Assembly: GCA_002345965.1 (NCBI GenBank) | Contig: DDTF01000018.1 | Location: 201 to 64,200 of the forward strand | DNA from: Flammeovirgaceae bacterium UBA2371 | Lineage (GTDB): Bacteria; Bacteroidota; Bacteroidia; Cytophagales; Cyclobacteriaceae | Length of the DNA stretch: 64,000 nt | Direction: 5' to 3' | Part shown: piece after piece, positions 1-8,105 of the stretch | How positions within the stretch are numbered: position 1 is the first letter of the stretch | How the letters are laid out: each line of letters begins with the position of its first letter | Program-made: the position numbers and the translations under genes | The notes under the pieces: generated by a model | Seen by the model: the letters and a program-made list of their open reading frames with translations, nothing else | Databases searched by the model: none | Told to the model about the DNA's origin: nothing

Positions 1-494
1 TTTTTTATGGTGGTGACACGGTGTTGCTTATCTCCTGGATTGATTCGTTCGGGAGAATACCCGCAGAAAAAATCCACATTAAACTTCAACCCACTTTCCT
101 TTTCAAGAATCGGCACACAAATTTCCTCAGTGCATCCAGGAAATACTGTCGATTCAAAGATAGCGACATCTCCTTTTTTTAGCATTTTACCCACCGTTCT
201 GCTGGCACTTTCAACAGGTCGCAAGTCTGGTTTCTTAAATTCGTCCACTGGAGTAGGTACCGTTACTATGAAGTAGTTCACTTCAGCCAAATCCTTCATG
301 CTTGATGAAAAGGAAAGTTTAGTCGCTTCCTTTAATTCATCCGATTCTACTTCCCTCGTGCGATCGAAGCCATTTTTCAACTCATCAATTCTACCCTGAT
401 CAATGTCAAATCCAACTACCTCTATGATTTTACCAAACTCAACCGCCAAAGGAAGTCCTACGTATCCTAGTCCAATTATTCCAATCTTTTCCAT
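1..494 (-). CDS. UDP-sugar 6-dehydrogenase, TviB/WbpA type (3' end cut by window)
   Basis: The N-terminal 164 codons of a nucleotide-sugar 6-dehydrogenase, starting with ATG at 494 and running off the left window edge. The N-terminus reads MEKIGIIGLGYVGLPLAVEF, a Rossmann GxGYVG NAD-binding loop. It is followed by TVPTPVDEFKKPDL, an ESTVFPGCTEE segment and a YSPERINPGDK block. These are typical of the WbpA/TviB branch, which oxidises UDP-GlcNAc or UDP-GalNAc to the uronic acid, rather than of plain UDP-glucose dehydrogenase (family knowledge). The catalytic cysteine would lie beyond the window. The start codon follows the stop of the upstream epimerase gene with no spacing (TAA then ATG), so the two are cotranscribed. 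Likely role: precursor supply for surface polysaccharide. The exact substrate is not proven. Confidence 0.88.
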   Translation of the reverse strand, partial: MEKIGIIGLGYVGLPLAVEFGKIIEVVGFDIDQGRIDELKNGFDRTREVESDELKEATKLSFSSSMKDLAEVNYFIVTVPTPVDEFKKPDLRPVESASRTVGKMLKKGDVAIFESTVFPGCTEEICVPILEKESGLKFNVDFFCGYSPERINPGDKQHRVTTIK

Positions 495-1517
495 TTATTT
501 TTTTACTTTATAATATTCGAAATACCAATCCACAAAATTCCCAATGCCCACTTCAATAGGAGTAGAAGGCCTGAACTCAATCTCATTTTCCAATGCATCA
601 ATATCCGCATAGGTCTCCGGAACATCTCCAGGTTGAATAGGCATGAAGTTTTTCACGGCTTTCTTACCAATTTTATCTTCCAATACTTCGATAAATCTAA
701 GGAGTTCCACTGGCTTGTTATTCCCAATGTTAAAAACCCTATATGGCGCAAAGCTGGTGGCGGGGTCAGGGTTTTCCCCTCTCCATGCTTTATCTCCAGT
801 AGGCACTTTTGGCAATAACTTTACAATCCCCTGCACAATATCATCCACATAAGTAAAGTCTCTCTTCATCTTACCGTTATTGTAAACATCAATCGGTTTA
901 CCCTCAATGATCGCCTTGGTAAAAAGAAAAAGCGCCATGTCTGGTCGTCCATAAGGCCCGTATACGGTAAAGAAGCGTAGACCTGTTGTAGGTAAATTAT
1001 AAAGACTTGAATAAGTATGGGCCATCAATTCGTTTGCCTTCTTTGTAGCAGCATAAAGGGAAATAGGATGATCTACATTATGTTGGACAGAAAACGGCAT
1101 CTTAGTATTGGCTCCATATACTGAACTGGACGAAGCATAAATAAGGTGTTCAGGTTTATAATGACGACAAGCCTCAAGAATGTTTAAAAATCCCTGAATA
1201 TTACTGTCAATGTAGGCTTGTGGATTGGTAAGTGAATAACGAACACCTGCCTGTGCAGCTAAATTGACAGCATAAGTGAAAGAATGCTTCTCAAACAACT
1301 GAAAAAGCTGCCCTTTGTCTTCAAGAGCTATCCCGTTAAACTCAAATCCCTTATAACTTTTTAGGATATCAAGTCTGTGCTCCTTTAGTGAGACCTCATA
1401 ATAGTCATTCATATTGTCTATACCTATAACCACATAGCCCTCATTCAGCAAGTGCTTAGAGAGATGAAAACCTATAAATCCGGCTGCTCCGGTAACCAAG
1501 ACTTGTTTTTTAGACAT
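495..1517 (-). CDS. NAD-dependent epimerase, probable UDP-glucuronate 4-epimerase
   Basis: A 340-aa extended short-chain dehydrogenase. The N-terminal VTGAAGFIGFHL is the GxxGxxG NAD loop, and the catalytic YxxxK is in LYAATKKANEL, with the preceding serine in the SSSSVYG stretch. The AAQAGVRYSLTNP block and the RFFTVYGPYGRPDMA segment resemble the CapI/LspL group, which interconverts UDP-glucuronate and UDP-galacturonate (family knowledge). I chose the ATG at 1517 over a TTG one codon upstream. A TAnnTTTG box lies at 1535-1542. The gene is immediately followed by the UDP-sugar dehydrogenase, so the pair probably makes an acidic UDP-sugar for capsule or exopolysaccharide. Confidence 0.88.
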   Translation of the reverse strand: MSKKQVLVTGAAGFIGFHLSKHLLNEGYVVIGIDNMNDYYEVSLKEHRLDILKSYKGFEFNGIALEDKGQLFQLFEKHSFTYAVNLAAQAGVRYSLTNPQAYIDSNIQGFLNILEACRHYKPEHLIYASSSSVYGANTKMPFSVQHNVDHPISLYAATKKANELMAHTYSSLYNLPTTGLRFFTVYGPYGRPDMALFLFTKAIIEGKPIDVYNNGKMKRDFTYVDDIVQGIVKLLPKVPTGDKAWRGENPDPATSFAPYRVFNIGNNKPVELLRFIEVLEDKIGKKAVKNFMPIQPGDVPETYADIDALENEIEFRPSTPIEVGIGNFVDWYFEYYKVKK

Positions 1518-1534
1518 CAACTTAAAATAAACTG

Positions 1535-1542
1535 CAAAACTA
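1535..1542 (-). promoter_or_regulatory. Candidate -7 promoter box TAGTTTTG for the epimerase operon
   Basis: Read on the minus strand this is TAGTTTTG, an exact match to the Bacteroidota -7 element TAnnTTTG. It lies 17 bases upstream of the epimerase ATG. No TTG is found at the expected -33 distance, so it is only half a promoter. Confidence 0.4.
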
Positions 1543-1596
1543 AGATTTTAGGTTGATTTTGTATTATTCTCTAATTTGCCGCCTCAAATTATAATT

Positions 1597-2460
1597 ATGG
1601 AAAAGCAGGTCAATAATGATGAAATCGATTTAGTTGAGCTTTTGGTAAAAACAGTGCTGTTGATCAAGCGAAACCTCATCCAGATCATTGTTTTCTTTTC
1701 AGTGGGCACTGGTCTCGGTTATGCTTATGCATCACTAGCACCTAAAGTTTATGAGAGCAAGATGCTGGTTAGCTCCGAGATATTGACTGAATCATATAGT
1801 GAAAGGCTTTTTGAAAACCTTCAAAATCTAATCAAGGAAGAGAATTATAATTCGGTATCCTCCGCTCTGGGACTGAACAATGATGAAGCTGGAGCCATAT
1901 CAAAAATTAAAATTGAAAGTGCCTTAAAAGACAAACCGCAAAAGGAGGATGAAAAAAAGTTCTTCCTGATTACTGTTGAACTTACTGACCAAAGCATCCT
2001 CCCCAAACTTCAGACAGGACTTATCAATTATTTTCAACAAAATGATTTTGTCAAGCTGCGAGTGGACTCAAAGAAAAAAATGTATCAACAAATAATTTCC
2101 AAAATCAATGAAGAAATTAAATCATTAGAAAGCTTCAAAAAAGACATAGGTGATGGTTCGTTTTTTAACCGTACCAAAGGCGATGTCATGTTTGATCCCA
2201 CTGAGGTCAACTCAAAAATTGTAGGCCTTACTCAGGAAAGAGAAGCCCTTGAAGAAAAACTTGCCCTCATCAATAGTGTGGAGGTAGTGGAGGGTTTCAC
2301 CGAATTTGAAAAACCCATCTGGCCTAAAAAATCGGTTTCCTTGGCTGCAGGAGCCACTTTGGGCCTATTTCTTGTGGGGATTATGATAGCTTTTAAATCC
2401 ATCAGAAAGCTGGTTCGTTTTGCTGAAGCACACCCGAGTCAAACAACGCCAAAAGGTTGA
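1597..2460 (+). CDS. Wzz/chain-length-determinant-like inner-membrane protein
   Basis: A 287-aa protein with the architecture of a polysaccharide co-polymerase (Wzz/FepE type). It has a short cytoplasmic N-terminus, a first transmembrane helix at about residues 27-46, a periplasmic region of about 190 residues rich in Lys/Glu helices, a Pro-containing segment (EKPIWPKKS) just before the second helix at about 245-265, and a short basic tail. No BY-kinase domain is attached. I used the ATG at 1597 rather than the upstream TTG at 1576. It diverges from the UDP-sugar genes, fitting a role in controlling polysaccharide length. Its stop overlaps the start of ccmB (TTGA), so it leads an operon otherwise devoted to cytochrome c maturation. 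Confidence 0.75.
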   Translation: MEKQVNNDEIDLVELLVKTVLLIKRNLIQIIVFFSVGTGLGYAYASLAPKVYESKMLVSSEILTESYSERLFENLQNLIKEENYNSVSSALGLNNDEAGAISKIKIESALKDKPQKEDEKKFFLITVELTDQSILPKLQTGLINYFQQNDFVKLRVDSKKKMYQQIISKINEEIKSLESFKKDIGDGSFFNRTKGDVMFDPTEVNSKIVGLTQEREALEEKLALINSVEVVEGFTEFEKPIWPKKSVSLAAGATLGLFLVGIMIAFKSIRKLVRFAEAHPSQTTPKG

Positions 2461-3113
2461 TTATAGCCCTTTTCAAGAAAGAATTCACCCTTGAGCTGAG
2501 GAGAAAATCAGTGGTCTCAGGGTTGTTGCTTTACCTTTTTAGCACAGCTTTCATCTGCTACCTCACTTTTAACTTGCGTCAAAACCTGGTGACTCCGCTG
2601 GTTTGGAGTGCGCTATTCTGGATTACTATTCTTTTTACAGCTGTCAACTCTGTCGCCAAAAGTTTTATTGGCGAAAAAAAGGGGAGAGACATGTACTACT
2701 ATTCAATTGCCAACCCTTCCTCAATTATCCTGTCCAAAATTTTATACAATTTTTTACTCTGTACGCTGCTGGCAGCGTCCGGGTATATTCTATTCCTGCT
2801 TTTTCTTGGAAATCCGATTTATGACAAGCTGATTTTTGGCACCCTCATACTGCTAACTGCCATGGGCTTTGCCTCTTCACTTACGCTCCTATCCTCCATC
2901 GCAGCCAAGGCCAATAACAGTACCATATTAATGGCCGTGTTGAGTTTTCCGGTGGTGATTTCCATCTTATTGATGGCCATAAAAATTACCAAAAACTGCA
3001 TAGATGGATTGGGTTGGGATGCAAGCTGGGATGAAATGCTTACCCTGCTGGCCATAAATTGCCTGGTAACCGCGGTGTCCTATTTGCTCTTCCCGTATAT
3101 TTGGCGAAGCTAA
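2457..3113 (+). CDS. ccmB: Heme exporter subunit CcmB
   Basis: A 218-aa polytopic membrane protein with about six helices, the size and layout of CcmB, the permease half of the CcmAB ABC transporter in system I cytochrome c maturation. The N-terminal FKKEFTLELRRK and the IGEKKGRDMYYYS block are typical of the family. It begins with TTG at 2457, overlapping the stop of the Wzz-like gene by 4 bases. No ATG occurs until about residue 78, so the TTG start is well supported. ccmC follows after 47 bases. No ccmA ATPase gene is present in the window. Confidence 0.85.
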   Translation: MIIALFKKEFTLELRRKSVVSGLLLYLFSTAFICYLTFNLRQNLVTPLVWSALFWITILFTAVNSVAKSFIGEKKGRDMYYYSIANPSSIILSKILYNFLLCTLLAASGYILFLLFLGNPIYDKLIFGTLILLTAMGFASSLTLLSSIAAKANNSTILMAVLSFPVVISILLMAIKITKNCIDGLGWDASWDEMLTLLAINCLVTAVSYLLFPYIWRS

Positions 3114-3160
3114 TCCAACCCTCCATGGAAAGGATATATTCCAAAAAAATTAAAAACTGA

Positions 3161-3835
3161 ATGACTAAGAATTGGTGGAAAATAGCAGCTGTAATTTTGT
3201 TGATCTACACTGTAGTGGCGGGATTTCTAATGGGTGTCCCCCGGCTGGTTATTGTTAACGAAACTATTCGCGCACTTTATTTTCACGTGCCCATGTGGTT
3301 TGGAATGGTAATTATGTTTTTGGTTTCTACCCTCTACGCCATTAAGTACCTCAGAAATTCCGATCCAAAAAATGATATTCTTTCAGTAGAGTTTGCCAAC
3401 ACGGGGCTATTATTTGGCTTATTGGGCATATTTACTGGTATGATTTGGGCCAATTACACCTGGGGTAGCCCGTGGCATGGTGATCCTAAGCAAAATGGTG
3501 CCGCCATAGCTCTTTTGGTGTATCTCGCTTACTTTGTTCTAAGGGGCTCTGTAGACAATGCTGAGCAACGATCTCGTCTCAGTGCGGTTTATAACATTTT
3601 TGCCTTTGCCGCTATGATTCCCCTCATCTTTATCATCCCAAGAATGACCAGCTCCATGCACCCGGGAAGTGGTGGAAATCCGGGGTTTAATATGTACGAT
3701 CTCGACAGTAAAATGAGAATGGTATTTTACCCCGCGGTAATCGGATGGATTTTATTAGGGGTTTGGATCGCTACTCTGAGAGTTCGGACCAGAAATGCTG
3801 AGGAAAAAATCTTAGAAATTGAAGACTATGCTTAA
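3161..3835 (+). CDS. ccmC: Cytochrome c maturation protein CcmC (heme handling)
   Basis: A 224-aa integral membrane protein with six helices. It carries a tryptophan-rich periplasmic motif at residues 101-110 (WGSPWHGDPK), a variant of the WGxxWxWD signature of the heme-handling proteins CcmC/CcmF/CcsA, and an N-terminal histidine (His42 in FHVPMW) expected to ligate heme. A second candidate histidine is in SSMHPGSG. CcmC loads heme onto CcmE (family knowledge). The ATG at 3161 is followed by the basic TKNWWK segment and the first helix. Its stop overlaps the start of the ccmD-like gene, in the standard system I order. Confidence 0.88.
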   Translation: MTKNWWKIAAVILLIYTVVAGFLMGVPRLVIVNETIRALYFHVPMWFGMVIMFLVSTLYAIKYLRNSDPKNDILSVEFANTGLLFGLLGIFTGMIWANYTWGSPWHGDPKQNGAAIALLVYLAYFVLRGSVDNAEQRSRLSAVYNIFAFAAMIPLIFIIPRMTSSMHPGSGGNPGFNMYDLDSKMRMVFYPAVIGWILLGVWIATLRVRTRNAEEKILEIEDYA

Positions 3836-4040
3836 ATACGTTTTATTGCTTTTTTTAGCCCTTTCAACTGTTGCGGCTTCTGCACAGGAAGTGGAGATGG
3901 CGGATGGAATGCGCGCAGAAGGTAAAATCTATGTGGTCGTAGCCATTTTGCTGCTCATTCTAATAGGTCTGATCGCCTACTTAGTGATGCTGGATAGAAA
4001 GGTTTCTAAATTGGAGAAAAGAATTTCTGAACGAAAATAG
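3828..4040 (+). CDS. ccmD: CcmD-like small membrane protein
   Basis: A 70-aa protein with an N-terminal signal-like helix (YVLLLFLALSTVAASAQ), a short loop, one transmembrane helix (VVVAILLLILIGLIAYLVML) and a basic tail LDRKVSKLEKRISERK. Position and topology match CcmD, the small partner of CcmC that helps release holo-CcmE. The extra cleavable leader is a feature of Bacteroidota versions as far as I recall. The ATG at 3828 overlaps the stop of ccmC by 8 bases (ATGCTTAA), arguing for translational coupling. I preferred it to the TTG three codons upstream. Confidence 0.72.
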   Translation: MLKYVLLLFLALSTVAASAQEVEMADGMRAEGKIYVVVAILLLILIGLIAYLVMLDRKVSKLEKRISERK

Positions 4041-4101
4041 TGCCCTCTTCGTATATGATTTTGATCAGCTGAATGCAGGTCAAAATCTGGTAATATTGCA
4101 C

Positions 4102-4109
4102 TATCTTTG
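4102..4109 (+). promoter_or_regulatory. Candidate -7 box TATCTTTG upstream of ccmE
   Basis: TATCTTTG fits TAnnTTTG exactly and lies 24 bases before the ccmE ATG, in the 93-base gap after ccmD. No TTG is found at the -33 distance. It could give ccmE-ccmF an internal promoter. Confidence 0.4.
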
Positions 4110-4133
4110 CAACGGCAAAAAACGGGGAGAAAT

Positions 4134-4544
4134 ATGAAAAAATCGCACATTCTGGCCATTGTTGTAATAGCAGCTGCCATCGGTATTATTATCGCTACTG
4201 CCGGTGACGCAAGCACCTATGTGAATTTTAATCAGGCATACAAAATGGCTGAAGCTGGAAATAAAACCAGCATCCACGTTGTAGGTCAACTCAAAAAGGA
4301 CGACAATGGCCATGTTATTGGTCTGGACAACGCTCCTGACAATCTCTCGTTTTCGTTTATCCTGGTAGATGACAACAACAGAGAGCAAAAGGTGTTTTAT
4401 AATGAGCCAATGCCACCAGATTTTACCCGTTCAGAAAATGTGGTAGTAATTGGAGGATACCAAGGTGATAACTTTGTAGCCAGCAAAATCCTGCTCAAAT
4501 GCCCTTCCAAGTATCAGGAACAAAGCGTGAATGCAGGAATTTAA
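4134..4544 (+). CDS. ccmE: Heme chaperone CcmE, CxxxY variant
   Basis: A 136-aa periplasmic heme chaperone anchored by one N-terminal helix (residues 5-22). It has an OB-fold-like beta domain (VVGQLKKDDNG, FILVDDNN, VVVIGGYQGDNFVASKILLKC) and a flexible tail. Classical CcmE binds heme covalently through the His of HxxxY. Here the equivalent site reads Cys123-Pro-Ser-Lys-Tyr127, the CxxxY form known from archaea and some bacteria. I chose the ATG at 4134, before MKKSHILAIVV, rather than the TTG at 4107, which lies inside a likely promoter box. ccmF follows after 18 bases. Confidence 0.87.
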   Translation: MKKSHILAIVVIAAAIGIIIATAGDASTYVNFNQAYKMAEAGNKTSIHVVGQLKKDDNGHVIGLDNAPDNLSFSFILVDDNNREQKVFYNEPMPPDFTRSENVVVIGGYQGDNFVASKILLKCPSKYQEQSVNAGI

Positions 4545-4562
4545 TCTCTAAGGAAAAAATCA

Positions 4563-7076
4563 ATGATTCATTACTTTATTGGTGACCTGGGTCACCTTTT
4601 TGTTATCATTTCATTTGTCACCTCTTTGGTGGCTGCATTTGCATATTGGAAATCAAGAACAATTACCGATGTAAATGTAAAACAAGCGTGGATCAATAAT
4701 GCCCGCATCGCTTTCTATGCACACACTTTCGCTGTAGTAGGCGTTTTTGTTTCCCTCTTTGTCATTATTTACAGTCACTATTTTGAATATCATTATGCGT
4801 ATAGTCACTCTTCCCGTCACCTTCCGGCTCACTATATGGTATCTTGTTTTTGGGAAGGTCAGGAAGGAAGTTTTCTGTTATGGATTTTCTGGCAGGCGTT
4901 AATTGGAATTGTCATCATTCACACCCAAAAGAATTGGGAAGCACCAGTAATGGTGGTTTTTGCACTGGTGCAGGCATTTTTAGCTTCCATGATATTGGGT
5001 ATCGTAATTCCTTTTGCCGACCTCAAAATTGGGAGTTCACCATTTATCCTGCTTAGGGATGCACTGGATGATCCTATTTTTAAAATGCAACCCAATTTCG
5101 TTCCGGCTGATGGAAGTGGACTAAATCCGTTGCTGCAGAATTATTGGATGGTCATCCATCCTCCTACTTTATTTTTAGGCTTTGCACTAACCATAGTGCC
5201 TTTTGCCTTTTGTATTGCCGGCTTGTGGGAGAAGAAATACGCTGAATGGATTAAACCTGCTCTTCCCTGGACTTTGCTGGGTGGGGCCGTGCTTGGTCTA
5301 GGCATCTTAATGGGAGGTTACTGGGCGTACGAGACACTCAATTTTGGTGGGTATTGGAACTGGGATCCCGTTGAAAATGCCGTGTATGTGCCATGGCTTA
5401 TCCTTATCGCCTCCATTCACACCATGATTGTGTATAAAAACAATCAAACTGCACTTAAGACTTCCATCATTCTGGTAATCAGCGTTTTTATTTTAATCCT
5501 TTATTCAACGTTCCTTACGAGAAGCGGTATTCTTGGTGATGCATCTGTACATTCCTTTACAGACTTAGGCCTTTCGGGTCAGCTTCTTATTTATCTGCTT
5601 TTCTTTACTCTGGTGTCAATTGTATTGGCGGCTGTGCGTTGGAAAGAAATTCCATCTTCCGAAAAAGAAGTCTCTACCTATTCACGCGAATTCTGGATTT
5701 TCCTGGGCGCAACTACCTTATGCCTCATGGGATTCCAGGTAATCATTCCAACGTCTATACCAGTTTATAATAGCATTGTTGGTCTTTTTGGTGGCACTTC
5801 TAATCTGGCACCCCCTGCAGACCAGATAGCCTTTTACTCGAAATTCCAATTGTGGTTTGGTGTGGCCGTGGCTTTGCTTTCCGGTACGGGCCAATTCTTT
5901 TGGTATAACAAAATTGACAAGTCTAAACTCAAGAAGGAGCTACTTACCCCGGTGCTTATTTCTTTAATTGTTTTTGCATTGATTATTTCTATTGCTCGAG
6001 TAAGTGAGCCAAGTTATGTCATCCTTACGCTGGCTGGCGTTTATATCATTGTCTCCAATCTTAAAGTGCTGAAGAGTGTAATCAAAGTGAATCCCGCTTT
6101 ATCAGGAGGTGCTTTGTCTCACATCGGAATCGGGCTGTCTCTTTTGGGGATTATGTTTTCTGCAGGCTACTCCAAAGTGGTTTCGCTCAACAACACCGGT
6201 ATGTTGATCTCCACGGAATTAAGTACTGAATTTAATCGGGACAACCTTCTTCTTTTTATCAATGAGCCGCGCAACATGGCTGGATACGACATCGAGTTTC
6301 TGGGTGAAAGATTTGAGGCTAAAAACAAAACAGGCTACATCAAAAAGAATGATGTGGAATTAACCACTGACCCTTATCAAGTAGTAGCTAAAAGGGACAT
6401 CATTTACAGAGACAAGAAATTATACGCAGCTAAAGATACCATTGAGATCTACCCTGAGAATACTTACTACGAAATTGAGCTAAGGAAGGGAGACAAAGTG
6501 GAGGCCATACTTTTCCCGAGAGTTCAAATCAACGAAGCCATGGGTGGTTTTATCGCTTCCCCTGACATTAACCGAGGAGTTACCAAAGATCTCTATACAC
6601 ACGTTTCGGCTCCAATGAACCGCGAGGCAGAGGTGGAATGGAGCGATCTGGAGGAGGTAAGAGTAAAAGCCGGAGAACAGTTCTTTGTCAATGACTATGT
6701 AGCCGTTTTGGAAGATGTGCTGCGCATCGATCAGATACAGGGCGTTACATTGAATAATGATGACGTGGCCGTACAGGCCAGAATAAGTGTGAAGGGAGAA
6801 AGGGATACTTATTATGCAGATCCAATTTTTCTAATTAGGGGTAAAACACAGGTAGGGAGAATTTCATCAGAGATCAATGACCTTGGTGTAAAAATTACTT
6901 TACTCAATATTCATCCAGAGACTAATGAATTTTCATTGGGTCTCAATGCGCGTCAAAAAGATTGGGTAATCATCAAAGCCATGGAGAAACCTTATATCAA
7001 CCTTTTGTGGGTTGGCACAGGAATCCTTATGGTAGGGTTTACAATCGCGATGGTAAGAAGATTTAAGACCGCTTAG
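4563..7076 (+). CDS. ccmF: Cytochrome c maturation heme lyase CcmF
   Basis: An 837-aa polytopic protein that transfers heme from CcmE to apocytochrome c. The WWD-type heme motif is at residues about 262-275 (GGYWNWDPVENAVY). Conserved histidines occur in MVIHPPTLFLGF and further on (SGILGDASVHSF). Helices fill residues 1-540. A periplasmic region of about 250 residues follows, and a final helix at about 812-830. It is longer than the approximately 640-aa proteobacterial CcmF, because the segment before the last helix is expanded. It is the last gene of the run. Neither CcmG nor CcmH is encoded nearby. Confidence 0.92.
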   Translation: MIHYFIGDLGHLFVIISFVTSLVAAFAYWKSRTITDVNVKQAWINNARIAFYAHTFAVVGVFVSLFVIIYSHYFEYHYAYSHSSRHLPAHYMVSCFWEGQEGSFLLWIFWQALIGIVIIHTQKNWEAPVMVVFALVQAFLASMILGIVIPFADLKIGSSPFILLRDALDDPIFKMQPNFVPADGSGLNPLLQNYWMVIHPPTLFLGFALTIVPFAFCIAGLWEKKYAEWIKPALPWTLLGGAVLGLGILMGGYWAYETLNFGGYWNWDPVENAVYVPWLILIASIHTMIVYKNNQTALKTSIILVISVFILILYSTFLTRSGILGDASVHSFTDLGLSGQLLIYLLFFTLVSIVLAAVRWKEIPSSEKEVSTYSREFWIFLGATTLCLMGFQVIIPTSIPVYNSIVGLFGGTSNLAPPADQIAFYSKFQLWFGVAVALLSGTGQFFWYNKIDKSKLKKELLTPVLISLIVFALIISIARVSEPSYVILTLAGVYIIVSNLKVLKSVIKVNPALSGGALSHIGIGLSLLGIMFSAGYSKVVSLNNTGMLISTELSTEFNRDNLLLFINEPRNMAGYDIEFLGERFEAKNKTGYIKKNDVELTTDPYQVVAKRDIIYRDKKLYAAKDTIEIYPENTYYEIELRKGDKVEAILFPRVQINEAMGGFIASPDINRGVTKDLYTHVSAPMNREAEVEWSDLEEVRVKAGEQFFVNDYVAVLEDVLRIDQIQGVTLNNDDVAVQARISVKGERDTYYADPIFLIRGKTQVGRISSEINDLGVKITLLNIHPETNEFSLGLNARQKDWVIIKAMEKPYINLLWVGTGILMVGFTIAMVRRFKTA

Positions 7077-7083
7077 TTAAAAG

Positions 7084-8055
7084 TTAAGCTTCAATCAACT
7101 TTTCAATTATTCCATCAATTGTAATGCCTTCGGCCTCGGCCTTGAAATTGCGCACAATACGATGGCGCAACACTGGCTTGGCAATGGCTTGAACATCTTC
7201 AATATCTGGGGAATATTTTCCCTGCAACAGTGCATTGCATTTGGCCCCCAGTACCAGAAACTGCGAAGCGCGAGGACCAGCCCCCCATTCCAGGAATTCA
7301 TTGGCTGTTGCAGAACCATTTACACCGGGTCTGGTCAGGTGGCTTAATTTTACAGCATACTCCACCACATTGTCCGCTATAGGCACTCTCCTTACCAAAT
7401 GTTGAAAAGCAATGATTTCATCTGCCGATAAAACTTTTTCAACCTTTTGAATATCATCGGCTGTTGTATTCTTCACGATCATCACTTCCTGCTCATATGA
7501 AGGATAATCCAACAATACATTAAACATAAACCGGTCGAGCTGCGCCTCAGGTAATGGGTAAGTTCCTTCTTGTTCAATTGGGTTTTGTGTGGCCAACACA
7601 AAGAATGGTTTGGGCAATTCATATTGTTGCCCTGCAATTGTTACAGAATACTCTTGCATCGACTCTAATAAAGCAGCTTGTGTTTTTGGAGGAGTTCTAT
7701 TGATCTCATCAGCAAGAACAATATTGGCAAACACAGGCCCCTTCACAAATTGAAAATTTCGCTCCTTGTCCATTGTTTCTGCTCCCACAATGTCGGAGGG
7801 CATTAAGTCTGGAGTAAATTGTATCCTTTTGAATTGCAGATCCAGAGATGTGGCAATGGTGTGCACCAATAGTGTTTTAGCCAATCCAGGGACGCCTACC
7901 AGCAATGAATGGCCTTGACAAAAAATAGAGGTAAGCAGTAGCTTTACCACTTCATCCTGACCTACTACAACTTTAGCGATTTCCTTCTTTAATTTTTTGT
8001 GTGCTTCGGAAAGCGCGTCTGCCGCCTCTACATCATTAGCAAATTGTAATGCCAT
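7084..8055 (-). CDS. MoxR-family AAA+ ATPase
   Basis: A 323-aa AAA+ protein of the MoxR type. Walker A is GVPGLAKT at residues 54-61, Walker B is VLADEINR, and sensor 1 is in VLATQNPIEQEGTYPLPEAQ. The C-terminal lid helices end in EKLIEA. MoxR proteins act as chaperone-like ATPases, usually with DUF58 and von Willebrand A partners (family knowledge). No such partners follow here, because the next gene (ccmF) is convergent only 7 bases away. It lies 50 bases downstream of the SurA-like gene and is the last gene of a long minus-strand block. Its physical partner is therefore unknown. Confidence 0.9.
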   Translation of the reverse strand: MALQFANDVEAADALSEAHKKLKKEIAKVVVGQDEVVKLLLTSIFCQGHSLLVGVPGLAKTLLVHTIATSLDLQFKRIQFTPDLMPSDIVGAETMDKERNFQFVKGPVFANIVLADEINRTPPKTQAALLESMQEYSVTIAGQQYELPKPFFVLATQNPIEQEGTYPLPEAQLDRFMFNVLLDYPSYEQEVMIVKNTTADDIQKVEKVLSADEIIAFQHLVRRVPIADNVVEYAVKLSHLTRPGVNGSATANEFLEWGAGPRASQFLVLGAKCNALLQGKYSPDIEDVQAIAKPVLRHRIVRNFKAEAEGITIDGIIEKLIEA

Positions 8056-8105
8056 TCTATTTGTTGGGGTTTATAAAAAACTTGAATTTACCTCCTTATA
8101 AAAAA

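Noticed and set aside
7..276. Plus-strand frame of 89 codons at the window start
   Set aside because: It lies wholly opposite the clear UDP-sugar dehydrogenase frame, which has the Rossmann and PERINPG motifs.
7072..7088. Possible hairpin between ccmF and moxR
   Set aside because: Only about five A/T-rich pairs and no T tract on either strand.
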